Assembly (NCBI RefSeq): GCF_024460775.1
Contig: NZ_JANFYZ010000019.1
Location: forward strand, 1-42,540
Direction of reading: 5' to 3'
Length of the DNA stretch: 42,540 nt
Source of the DNA: Desulfovibrio desulfuricans
GTDB taxonomy: Bacteria > Desulfobacterota > Desulfovibrionia > Desulfovibrionales > Desulfovibrionaceae
Notes under the pieces: model-generated
The model's database searches: none
Told to the model about the DNA's origin: nothing
What the model saw: the letters and a program-made list of their open reading frames with translations, nothing else
Shown here: positions 35,283 through 42,540 of the stretch, one piece after another
How positions within the stretch are numbered: the stretch's first letter is position 1
How the letters are laid out: the number at the start of each line of letters is the position of its first letter
Program-made: the position numbers and the translations under genes

Positions 35283-36116
35283 CTAGGGATGATCCTTGAA
35301 CTTGTTCATTGTACCCTTTGCGCCGCTATGGCAGGGGGTGCAGTCCATGGTTCCCTTGGCCCAGTTGGCTTCATTTCCTTTGGTTTGGTGGCATTCGCCG
35401 CAATATGACACGGACTTCTGCACGGGGAATACCCCTTTGTAATCTTTGCCTGCATCAATCTTGGCGTTGAGAATTTCCGCCGTTTTTGCTGCCACGTCAG
35501 CCGTCAGCCTGCCGCAACGCTCGCTGCGTTGTTTGCTTTCGGCTTCAATTTTATTGACGTAACACCACTTGGAAACAGAGATGTGACACAGAACCGAATC
35601 CGATTCACTCTGCGGCAGGCTCCCCTTGAAACCCAGTGCCTTTTCACCGGGATCAAACACGGGGAGCTTTGCGGTTTCGTACCAGCGGAACAGATCATTG
35701 GCCATCGGCCGCACTTCCTTTCTGCCCCAGAACAGGGAAAAGGTTGATACGCCGCCATAAAGAGCCCCGCAAATTGTGCCCCAATCCGAAATGCCGCCCT
35801 TGTTGGCCTCGAGCATGGCAAAGGGAAACTGGTTGTACGGCGCGCCGTATTTTTCTGCCATTAGGCCAATGATGGCATAAAACGCGCCATAACCACAGCC
35901 GTAGTCGTTGTGCCAGTAGCCAAGGTAGGCCACTTCTGCGCACTCCTTGGGATCAAGCTTGTGCGGTTTCCAGCCATGATCTCCACCGACCTGCTCAAAA
36001 CGGCCACCCGGCTGCGTCTGCCCCGCAGCAAGGCTGTTGCCGACGACAGATGTCATACCGCCCGCAAGTACAAGCCCGCCAAGCCCTGTCAATAGTGTTC
36101 TTCTGCCAAATTCCAT
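35283..36116 (-). CDS. Split-Soret cytochrome c (dihaem, Tat-exported)
   Basis: 277 aa. The N-terminus has a twin-arginine signal (GRRTLLTG then a hydrophobic stretch, likely cleavage near LAAG at 29-32), leaving about 246 residues, near the 26 kDa subunit known from D. desulfuricans. Two c-type haem sites lie at the C-terminus, CGECH (239-243) and CTPCH (259-263). The rest contains cysteines at 59, 74, 116, 177, 185 and 201. Segments YGCGYGAFYAIIGLM and TICGALYGG resemble the C_GCAxxG_C_C redox family. Known: a periplasmic homodimer with stacked haems; its physiological partner is unclear. The start at 36116 has AGGAGGAG upstream. Divergent from dnaK. Confidence 0.9.
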   Translation of the reverse strand: MEFGRRTLLTGLGGLVLAGGMTSVVGNSLAAGQTQPGGRFEQVGGDHGWKPHKLDPKECAEVAYLGYWHNDYGCGYGAFYAIIGLMAEKYGAPYNQFPFAMLEANKGGISDWGTICGALYGGVSTFSLFWGRKEVRPMANDLFRWYETAKLPVFDPGEKALGFKGSLPQSESDSVLCHISVSKWCYVNKIEAESKQRSERCGRLTADVAAKTAEILNAKIDAGKDYKGVFPVQKSVSYCGECHQTKGNEANWAKGTMDCTPCHSGAKGTMNKFKDHP

Positions 36117-36140
36117 AGGTCTCCTCCTGATGTTATTTGA

Positions 36141-36160
36141 CATACCAGAGAAAGGGTATG
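36141..36160. promoter_or_regulatory. Dyad in the cytochrome gene leader
   Basis: CATACC and GGTATG are separated by 8 bases, 25-45 bp before the split-Soret start. This could be a regulator site or an RNA hairpin. A TTGACT further upstream (minus strand, near 36197) lacks a clear -10. The 285-bp divergent gap has no CIRCE element and no clear sigma-32 site for dnaK. Confidence 0.3.
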
Positions 36161-36401
36161 TGAAAAAAAAAGCTACAGCTCTTTTAACCCGACAGTCAAT
36201 GAGGGCGCAGGGCACAAAAGGAATTTTTTGTTTTTTTTCCACAACAAGACTAGACGATAACGGAGAAGGACTTACATATTGTTCGCGCCCAACCAATGGC
36301 GCTGATTTTCCCGCGCTCGCCGCCGTTTGCGCACTCCCTGAGGCCCCTCGGAGGTGGTAGCGCGAAGCGCACAGAGAAGTTTTCCTGAGGAGGATTCAGA
36401 T

Positions 36402-38318
36402 ATGTCCAAGATTATAGGCATCGACCTGGGTACCACGAACTCCTGCGTCTACGTCATGGAGGGCAAGGACCCCAAGTGCATCACCAATCCCGAAGGTGGC
36501 CGTACCACTCCTTCCGTGGTCGCCTTTACAGATAAGGAACGTCTGGTTGGCGATATCGCCAAGCGCCAGGCTGTTACCAACCCCAAGCGCACGGTTTTCG
36601 CCATCAAGCGCCTCATGGGCCGTAAATTTGAAAGCCCTGAAGTTGGCCGCTGGAAAGAGCATTCGCCCTACGCCATCGTCAAGGCCGCCAATGACGACGC
36701 AGGCGTGGAAGTTGATGGCCGCACCTACAGCGCGCCTGAAGTTTCGGCCATGATTCTGGCCAAGCTGAAGGCCGATGCGGAAGCATACCTTGGCGAAACC
36801 GTTACCGAAGCGGTCATCACCGTGCCCGCCTACTTTAACGATGCCCAGCGCCAGGCCACCAAGGACGCAGGCCGCATCGCCGGTCTTGACGTCAAGCGTA
36901 TCATCAACGAGCCCACTGCGGCCTCGCTGGCGTACGGAGCTGACAAAAAGGCCAACGAAAAGATCGCTGTGTTCGACCTCGGCGGCGGCACCTTTGATAT
37001 TTCCATCCTTGAAGTTGGCGACAACGTTGTGGAAGTGCGCGCCACCAATGGCGACACCTTCCTCGGCGGCGAAGACTTTGACCAGCGCGTCATCAACTTC
37101 CTGGTGGAAGAGTTCAAGCGCGAAAACGGCATTGACCTTGCCAAGGACAGCATGGCCCTCCAGCGCCTGAAAGAAGCCGCTGAAAAGGCCAAGAAAGACC
37201 TTTCCACCTCCATGGAGGCCGAGGTCAACCTGCCCTTTATCACTGCCGACCAGAACGGCCCCAAGCACATGCTCATCAAGATTGGCCGCGCCAAGCTTGA
37301 ATCGCTGGTCAGCGACCTTGTTGACCGCACCATTGAGCCCTGCAAAAAGGCCCTGGCCGATGCGGGCATGAGCGCCTCGCAGATTGACGAAGTCATTCTT
37401 GTGGGCGGCATGACCCGTATGCCTCTGGTGCAGAGCGTGGTGGGCAAGTTCTTTGGCAAGGAGCCCAACCGCTCCGTGAACCCGGACGAAGTTGTGGCCA
37501 TGGGCGCTGCCATTCAGGGCGGCATCCTCACCGGCGACGTCAAGGACGTGCTGCTGCTCGACGTGACCCCGCTTTCCCTTGGTATCGAAACCATGGGCGG
37601 CGTGTTCACCAAGCTGATCGACCGCAACACCACCATCCCGACGCGTAAAAGCCAGGTGTTCACCACGGCGTCCGACAACCAGCCCTCGGTGTCCATCCAC
37701 GTGCTTCAGGGCGAGCGCCCCATGGCGCCCGACAACATGACCCTGGCACGTTTTGACCTGGCTGGCATTCCCCCGGCGCCCCGTGGCGTGCCGCAGATCG
37801 AGGTGTCTTTTGACATCGACGCCAACGGCATTGTGAACGTGTCCGCCAAGGATATGGGCACCGGCAAGGAACAGTCCATCAAGATCACGGCTTCTTCCGG
37901 CCTGTCGGAAGACGACATCCAGCGTCTGGTGCGCGAGGCTGAAACCCACGCCACGGACGACAAGAAGAAGCAGGAATTGATTGAAGCGCGCAACCACGCC
38001 GACAGCCTGATCTATGGCACGGAGAAATCCCTGACCGATCTTGGCGACAAGGCCGATGCCGCGCTCAAGAGCGATATTGACGGCAAAATCGCCGCTCTGC
38101 GCAAGCTTATGGAAGGCGAAGACGCCGCAGCCATCAAGGCTGCCACCGACGACCTCGCCAAGACCTCGCACAAACTTGCCGAACAGCTCTATCAGCAGCA
38201 GGCCCAGCAGACTGGCGGCCAGCCCGGCGCAGAGGCCGGAGCCGCAGGCGCAGGCCAGCAGCACGGCAATGCGGGTGATGATGTTGTGGACGCAGACTAC
38301 ACTGAAGTGAAGAAATAA
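36402..38318 (+). CDS. dnaK: Chaperone DnaK (Hsp70)
   Basis: 638 aa, normal length. It has the ATPase domain ([10 protein letters not shown] at 5-14, [46 protein letters not shown]), the linker [16 protein letters not shown], the substrate-binding domain, and the Gly/Ala/Gln-rich C-terminus ending in [19 protein letters not shown] lies eight bases before the ATG at 36402; the upstream extension of the frame is not needed. No grpE or dnaJ adjoins it and a strong terminator follows, so it appears to be transcribed alone. Confidence 0.98.
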   Translation: MSKIIGIDLGTTNSCVYVMEGKDPKCITNPEGGRTTPSVVAFTDKERLVGDIAKRQAVTNPKRTVFAIKRLMGRKFESPEVGRWKEHSPYAIVKAANDDAGVEVDGRTYSAPEVSAMILAKLKADAEAYLGETVTEAVITVPAYFNDAQRQATKDAGRIAGLDVKRIINEPTAASLAYGADKKANEKIAVFDLGGGTFDISILEVGDNVVEVRATNGDTFLGGEDFDQRVINFLVEEFKRENGIDLAKDSMALQRLKEAAEKAKKDLSTSMEAEVNLPFITADQNGPKHMLIKIGRAKLESLVSDLVDRTIEPCKKALADAGMSASQIDEVILVGGMTRMPLVQSVVGKFFGKEPNRSVNPDEVVAMGAAIQGGILTGDVKDVLLLDVTPLSLGIETMGGVFTKLIDRNTTIPTRKSQVFTTASDNQPSVSIHVLQGERPMAPDNMTLARFDLAGIPPAPRGVPQIEVSFDIDANGIVNVSAKDMGTGKEQSIKITASSGLSEDDIQRLVREAETHATDDKKKQELIEARNHADSLIYGTEKSLTDLGDKADAALKSDIDGKIAALRKLMEGEDAAAIKAATDDLAKTSHKLAEQLYQQQAQQTGGQPGAEAGAAGAGQQHGNAGDDVVDADYTEVKK

Positions 38319-38376
38319 GGGCAAGGGCAGCTCGGCGGCATACGCCCCGAACTTGCAACCACGCCTACCCTGTACT

Positions 38377-38411
38377 AAAAAGGTCTGGTTCCCTGAACCA
38401 GACCTTTTTTT
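38377..38411 (+). terminator. Rho-independent terminator of dnaK
   Basis: AAAAAGGTCTGGTTC pairs with GAACCAGACCTTTTT around a CCT loop, with a run of seven T. It lies about 60 bp past the stop. Confidence 0.95.
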
Positions 38412-38459
38412 GCGGCCCGCGTACGACGGGCCTGCCGGTACTACAACCAGGATACCGTC

Positions 38460-39854
38460 ATGAATTTTTGCCGCTCTTTCGCCGCGCTGGCCCGCAATGT
38501 TTCGCTGCTGGCGCTTCTTGGCTGTCTTGCCGCGTGTCAGATGCCCTTTGGCCTTGGTCAAAGAGCGCCCCAGCCCAAACCCCAACCGGTTGCCCCCGCG
38601 GCCGTTACCGGCCCCTGCGTGGTGCTGGCCCTGCCGTCTTCCGGCACGTATGCCCCCATTGCGAGCAAGGTGCGCCACGGCGCGCAGATGGCCCAGAGCG
38701 AGCTTGCCGCCAGCGGCGTCAAGATGCGCCTTGAAACGGTCAATACCGAAGCTGCCGACTGGTTGCAGCGTCTGGACGCTCTGCCCCCGGCCTGCGCTGT
38801 TGTGGGCGGCCCCCTGCAGGCGCGCAACTACGCTCAGGCCCGCGAGCACGGTCAGCTCGAAAAAAGAGCCTTCTTCACCTTTGTGCCTTCGCTTGAGCAG
38901 GGCGATGAAGGAGCGCGCGCATGGCGCTTTTTCCCCAGCCCGCAAGACCAGATCGACACGCTCATCAACTTTGCCAGCACTGGCCTGAACATCCGCACCT
39001 ACGGAGCCTTCTATCCCACCGATGCATACGGTGTGCGTATGACCGGCCTCATGGAACAGAGCCTTGCCAGCCACAACATGCTGCTGCAAAAGGCCTCGTA
39101 TAACCCTGCCGACTCCACCTCGTGGAGCAATGCAGTGGCTCCGCTCATCAATGCCCAGACGCCTCAGGGCAGCAAAACCCCTGTGCCGCAGACATCCTTT
39201 GAAGCCCTGTTCCTGCCAGATTCGTGGAAGAGCATGGAAATGCTGACCACAAGCCTGCTCTATAACGGCGAGGACCGGCTGGTGCTTCTGGGAACCACGC
39301 TTTGGGAGCAAAGCCTCTCCGGCAAAACGGTTGCCAATGCCGACAAGTTCGCTCTGGCGGTCTTTCCCGGCGCATGGAACCAGCCGCAGGCCCCCCGTGC
39401 CCTTCAGGCGCCCGGCACGGACTTCTGGAATGCCCTGGGCTACGACTTTGTGCGCTTTGCCGTGTCCATGGGGCTTGATTCGCGCCTGACCACGCCGCAG
39501 GTTACGGCCCGCGCGCAGCGCGCCTCCAAGATGATCTGGGGCATGGCTCCCATTTCGTGGGACAACGCGGGCGTTGCCCACCAAAAGCTCTTCTTGTTCG
39601 GCGTTTCGCCCACTGGCATGACGCCCGTGGATGTGGAAACCTTCCAACAAACCCGCGCTCGTGTATTGCAACAGGCGGCTCTGCGTATGCAGGGCCTGCC
39701 GCCCGTGGACGCCACCGGCGCGCCCCTTGCGGCCCCTGCCGCAGGAGCGGAAGCCGCCCCGGCAGTGCAGACTGGTCAGACTCCGCCGTCTGCGCCCATC
39801 ATGAGCAACACGCCGCGCCCCTCGTATAAACTCAGCCTGCCCGCTGCGCGCTGA
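38460..39854 (+). CDS. Lipoprotein with periplasmic-binding fold, LpoA/LppC-like
   Basis: 464 aa. The signal peptide ends in a lipobox LAAC with Cys26, so it is a lipoprotein. After a Pro-rich linker comes a type-1 periplasmic-binding fold (VVLALPSSGTYAPIASKVRHGAQMAQSEL, then AVVGGPLQARNYAQA, FVPSLEQGDEGARAWRFFPS, GAFYPTDAYGVRMTGLMEQSL). This resembles penicillin-binding-protein activator LpoA and the receptor family of branched-chain amino-acid ABC systems. No permease genes adjoin it, which favours an LpoA-like role in peptidoglycan synthesis. The C-terminus is Ala/Pro-rich. It lies 35 bp before gatC. Confidence 0.8.
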   Translation: MNFCRSFAALARNVSLLALLGCLAACQMPFGLGQRAPQPKPQPVAPAAVTGPCVVLALPSSGTYAPIASKVRHGAQMAQSELAASGVKMRLETVNTEAADWLQRLDALPPACAVVGGPLQARNYAQAREHGQLEKRAFFTFVPSLEQGDEGARAWRFFPSPQDQIDTLINFASTGLNIRTYGAFYPTDAYGVRMTGLMEQSLASHNMLLQKASYNPADSTSWSNAVAPLINAQTPQGSKTPVPQTSFEALFLPDSWKSMEMLTTSLLYNGEDRLVLLGTTLWEQSLSGKTVANADKFALAVFPGAWNQPQAPRALQAPGTDFWNALGYDFVRFAVSMGLDSRLTTPQVTARAQRASKMIWGMAPISWDNAGVAHQKLFLFGVSPTGMTPVDVETFQQTRARVLQQAALRMQGLPPVDATGAPLAAPAAGAEAAPAVQTGQTPPSAPIMSNTPRPSYKLSLPAAR

Positions 39855-39889
39855 TCGCGCCCGCAGGCATTGCCTTTAAAGGACTACAC

Positions 39890-40186
39890 ATGGCAGACAA
39901 CAAAACCATCAGTCTGGAAGAAGTGGCCCACATGGCTACACTTTCCCGGTTGAGCGTCAGCGAGGAAGAACAGACCCTGTTTGCCCGCCAGATGGGCGAT
40001 ATTCTGGCCTATATGGACGTGCTCGCGCGCGTGGACACCAACAATGTGGAGCCTCTGTACAGCCCGGCCCAGCATCCAGGCCCCCTGAGGGACGATGTGT
40101 CGGCCCGGCGGCGTGAGCGTAGCGAAGTGCTCGCCAACGCGCCCGAGGCCGATGGCGAATATTTCATCGTGCCCCGCATCGTATAG
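39890..40186 (+). CDS. gatC: Asp-tRNA(Asn)/Glu-tRNA(Gln) amidotransferase subunit C
   Basis: 98 aa, normal length. Helical N-terminus [19 protein letters not shown], then the VEPLYSP and LRDDV segments and the C-terminal YFIVPRIV, all as in GatC, which wraps GatA and GatB. AAAGGA lies before the ATG. gatA follows 131 bp on; gatB is not in the window. Confidence 0.95.
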   Translation: MADNKTISLEEVAHMATLSRLSVSEEEQTLFARQMGDILAYMDVLARVDTNNVEPLYSPAQHPGPLRDDVSARRRERSEVLANAPEADGEYFIVPRIV

Positions 40187-40317
40187 AGCAGTTTCAGAGT
40201 AATATTGCTCTGGCCCGGCCAGTGCAGCAGCCCGGCGCAGTCACCCGCGCCGACGCATACCGCACCCAAACGCACAGCATTGCTCAAACCGCAGTGCAGA
40301 ACATATTTGAGAACGCC

Positions 40318-41778
40318 ATGACCGAAATTTGTTCCCTCTCGCTCACACAAGCGGCTCAGGCCCTGCAAAAAAAGGAACTGAGCGCAGTTGACGCCGTTAC
40401 GGCCTGCCTTGCGCGCATGGACGCCACAGAGCCGCGCATAGCGGCCATGCTGACCGTGGACAGGGAAGGGGCACTTGCCGCTGCCGCTGCCCTGGACAAG
40501 GAAGGCCCCAATCCGGCCAAGCCCCTGTGGGGTGTGCCGGTAACGGTCAAGGACGCCCTCTCCACCAAGGGGCTGCGCACAACTGCCGGTTCGCGCATTC
40601 TCGAAAATTATACTCCCTTTTATGACGCCTTTGCCGTGCAGCAACTGCGCGAGGCCGGGGCCGTTATTCTGGGCAAGAACAACATGGACGAGTTCGCCAT
40701 GGGTTCCACCACGGAAAACTCCTCCTACCAGACCACCCGCAACCCGCGCGATGTAAACCGGGTTCCCGGCGGCTCAAGCGGCGGCTCCGCCGCGTCCGTC
40801 ACTGCCGGGCAATGCTTTGCTTCTCTGGGCACGGACACCGGCGGCTCCATCCGTCAGCCCGCCTCCCTGTGCGGTTGCGTGGGCCTCAAGCCCACCTACG
40901 GCCGCGTGTCGCGCTACGGCGTCATCGCCTACGGCTCGTCACTGGATCAGGTGGGCCCGCTGACCCGCAGCGTGGAAGACTGCGCCCGCGTGCTCGGCGT
41001 TATCGCAGGGCATGACCAGCGTGACGGCACATGCGCCCCGCGCCCTGTGGACGACTATGTGACCGCCCTGAACAGCAAGCCCCTCAAGGGCGCGCGGCTG
41101 GGCATACCCAAGGAATTTTTTGGTGAAGGTCTGGCCCCTGAAGTGCGCGCCGTATGCCAGAACGCCATGAGCATTGCTCAGGCTCAGGGTGCGGAACTGG
41201 TGGAAGTGAGCCTGCCGCACACAGATGCGGCCATCGCAACCTACTATATTATCGCCATGGCCGAGGCCAGTTCCAACCTCGCCCGCTTTGACGGCGTTCG
41301 CTATGGCCGCCGCGCTGCGGATATCAAGAATCTTGAAGACCTGTACGTGCGCTCGCGCACCGAGGGCTTCGGACAGGAAGTCAAGCGCCGCATCATGCTG
41401 GGAGCCTATGTGCTTTCCTCCGGCTATTACGATGCGTATTACCGCAAGGCCGCACAGGTGCGCCGCCTCATCCGCGATGAATACCTCGCCGCCCTTGATA
41501 AATGCGATGCCCTGTGGGCCCCGGTTTCGCCCGTTCCTGCGTGGAATGTGGGCAGCCTGACCGCCGATCCGCTCCAGATGTACCTCATGGATGCCTACAC
41601 GCTTTCGCTGAACCTTGCCGGTCTGCCCGGGCTTTCCATGCCTGTGGGTGTTGGTGCCGAGAGCGGTTTGCCCGTGGGTATGCAGCTTTTTGGCAAGGCC
41701 TTTGCCGAGGGCGAGTTGCTTTCTCTTGGGCATGCCTTGGAGCAGGTTTTGCCGGGGGTTGGAGCGGCGAAGTTGTAG
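40318..41778 (+). CDS. gatA: Asp-tRNA(Asn)/Glu-tRNA(Gln) amidotransferase subunit A
   Basis: 486 aa amidase-signature enzyme that releases ammonia from glutamine for transamidation of misacylated tRNA. The Ser-Ser-Lys triad is visible as K78 (PVTVKDA), S153 ([10 protein letters not shown]) and S177 ([13 protein letters not shown]). The start is the ATG at 40318 (MTEICSLSL), where the family begins; the frame extends further upstream without homology. Its presence with gatC suggests the organism uses the indirect route for Gln- and/or Asn-tRNA. A terminator follows. Confidence 0.96.
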   Translation: MTEICSLSLTQAAQALQKKELSAVDAVTACLARMDATEPRIAAMLTVDREGALAAAAALDKEGPNPAKPLWGVPVTVKDALSTKGLRTTAGSRILENYTPFYDAFAVQQLREAGAVILGKNNMDEFAMGSTTENSSYQTTRNPRDVNRVPGGSSGGSAASVTAGQCFASLGTDTGGSIRQPASLCGCVGLKPTYGRVSRYGVIAYGSSLDQVGPLTRSVEDCARVLGVIAGHDQRDGTCAPRPVDDYVTALNSKPLKGARLGIPKEFFGEGLAPEVRAVCQNAMSIAQAQGAELVEVSLPHTDAAIATYYIIAMAEASSNLARFDGVRYGRRAADIKNLEDLYVRSRTEGFGQEVKRRIMLGAYVLSSGYYDAYYRKAAQVRRLIRDEYLAALDKCDALWAPVSPVPAWNVGSLTADPLQMYLMDAYTLSLNLAGLPGLSMPVGVGAESGLPVGMQLFGKAFAEGELLSLGHALEQVLPGVGAAKL

Positions 41779-41810
41779 ATTTGGGTTGCAGTTTCTTTCT
41801 GAATAAAGCA

Positions 41811-41841
41811 GGGGGCAGGCCGAGAGGCTTGCTCCCTTTTT
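41811..41841 (+). terminator. Rho-independent terminator of gatA
   Basis: GGGGGCAGGCC pairs with GGCTTGCTCCC (G-U pairs allowed) around GAGA, then five T. It lies 33 bp past the stop. Confidence 0.85.
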
Positions 41842-41964
41842 GTTGGTTTTGAGTGCGGCGCGCAGTTTCGCCTCCCCGGCTTGGTGTGTTTCTTTGATTT
41901 TTGCTGCCCTGCGGGCACTTGGTTTCGCCCTCCGGCGGCGTTTGGGACGCCTCCCCGGCGTGGG

Positions 41965-42011
41965 GCAGAGGGGACCTGTTAGGGGCTGCGCCCCTCCTAG
42001 GCCCCCTCTGC
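41965..42011. repeat. Large imperfect palindrome, REP-like
   Basis: GCAGAGGGG (41965-41973) pairs with CCCCTCTGC (42003-42011). Inside, CCT pairs with AGG, and AGGGGC with GCCCCT around a TGC loop, with one A/C mismatch and a 3x3 internal loop. No T-run. The shape suggests a dispersed intergenic palindrome rather than a terminator. Confidence 0.55.
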
Positions 42012-42540
42012 ACTCCCCCCGGAACACCCCCTAAGAAGGGCTTTCAGCATTCTTCATGCGGCGAGGGCAACGCGACTATAGCTGCGGGAGCTTCCTTCCC
42101 TCGCTACGCTCGCTCAGGTGATCTCCCTCCGCGCCGCGTAAATGCCAGAGTTCGCTTTCGCTCTGGATGTGAATCTGTTTCAGCCAAATACCGCCGATAC
42201 GTTGCCTGAAAAGGGCATGGCTTTGCACCGTTTTCAGGGCATCTCTAAAATTTCAATCATCACCAACTTGACCGATCCAGGTCGCAATGCATGAGACTTC
42301 GGGGCCACTCTCTCCTGCGAGCATTCCGCTCTTAATTCAACCGCAAGCAGGCAGAGAAATTACGAGTCAGAATAGTCCACTCGCCATCAAAAGCTGGTTG
42401 TGGCGTTGCCTTCCTTAAACTCGCCGGAGCGAACGCGGAGGCGATGGCTGGTGTTGAGTGAATTTGCAAAATACGCGTTTTGCGGCCTGAATGCGTCAGC
42501 GCCGGGATTTTGATGCTCACGTACATGAGTACGTTGCGCT
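42012..42540. other. Gene-poor right edge with several hairpins
   Basis: From 41842 to 42540 I see no convincing gene. Besides the 41965-42011 palindrome there are CCAGAG/CTCTGG (about 42149-42170) and CCTGAAAA/TTTTCAGG (42205-42212 and 42231-42238), plus low-complexity CGCT-rich stretches (about 42095-42120). It looks like a repeat-bearing intergenic region. No tRNA cloverleaf was found. Confidence 0.45.
42332..42526 (-). CDS. Doubtful small ORF in repeat-like DNA (64 aa)
   Basis: The frame begins MYVSIKIPALTHSG and contains IASAFAPASLRKATPQ. No ribosome site of normal type precedes it and no domain is recognised. The surrounding sequence looks repetitive, so this may be a chance frame within a dispersed repeat rather than a gene. 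Confidence 0.2.
   Translation of the reverse strand: MYVSIKIPALTHSGRKTRILQIHSTPAIASAFAPASLRKATPQPAFDGEWTILTRNFSACLRLN

Noticed and set aside
36117..36401. CIRCE element or sigma-32 promoter before dnaK
   Set aside because: No TTAGCACTC-N9-GAGTGCTAA dyad and no CTTGAA/CCCCAT pair with correct spacing.
36396..39671. 1091-codon open frame on the strand opposite dnaK and the lipoprotein gene
   Set aside because: It is the mirror of two well-supported genes. Long antisense frames arise from GC3-biased codon use, and its His/Gly/Ala-rich composition matches no protein family.
1..42540. tRNA, rRNA, CRISPR arrays, insertion sequences, prophage or defence genes
   Set aside because: No cloverleaf, regularly spaced repeats, transposase motifs or phage/defence domains were recognised anywhere in the window.

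Overview
The window is a chromosomal segment of a Desulfovibrio-type sulfate reducer (Desulfovibrionaceae, close to the D. desulfuricans group). This rests on gene content: a split-Soret cytochrome c, an LldG/LldH plus FAD-type lactate oxidation cluster with a lactate permease, and an NfnAB transhydrogenase. The DNA is GC-rich, with strong GC3 bias and Shine-Dalgarno sequences before most genes. I found no rRNA, tRNA, CRISPR array, insertion sequence or prophage gene.

Layout. 1-3164: the edge of a possible leftward gene, a small unknown gene, then nfnAB (electron-bifurcating NADH-dependent ferredoxin:NADP+ oxidoreductase) behind a 14-bp palindrome and closed by a terminator. 3392-9034: a PHP-type histidinol phosphatase, a ModF-like tandem ABC ATPase, a convergent DedA membrane protein, an exported alpha/beta-hydrolase-fold protein that appears to have lost its nucleophile and histidine, an exported unknown protein and a small cytosolic unknown. 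9068-16850, minus strand: the lactate cluster, transcribed dld (FAD subunit), its Fe-S partner, lldG, lldH (LutB-LutA fusion) and lactate permease. Large hairpins lie between its blocks and two similar promoter/operator-like repeats lie upstream. 17444-19329: a b561-like membrane protein and ribBA.

19497-26526 is a minus-strand run that may be one transcription unit: GNAT, trmL, cobD/cbiB, tauE/safE exporter, an RND pump without an adjacent membrane-fusion protein, and a YkgJ-type CxxC protein. 26877-28706 is an orphan hydantoinase/oxoprolinase A-type protein. 29006-33201, plus strand: ilvE, then dnaX-ybaB-recR in the classical DNA replication/repair order. 33557-35152 is a chemoreceptor with an intracellular cysteine-bearing PAS domain. 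35283-36116 is the split-Soret cytochrome on the minus strand, divergent from dnaK (36402). 38460-41778: a LpoA/LppC-like lipoprotein, gatC and gatA. The last ~700 bp has no convincing gene and carries several hairpins that look like dispersed repeats.

Working together: lactate permease imports lactate, Dld and LldGH oxidise the D- and L-isomers to pyruvate, and NfnAB balances NAD(H), NADP(H) and ferredoxin pools fed by that oxidation. Most of the rest is housekeeping. I did not find a clearly new multi-gene system. The more unusual items are the duplicated promoter/operator motif and structured spacers of the lactate operon, the catalytically degenerate exported hydrolase, the cysteine-rich split-Soret protein, the cysteine-bearing chemoreceptor and the structured repeat region at the right edge.
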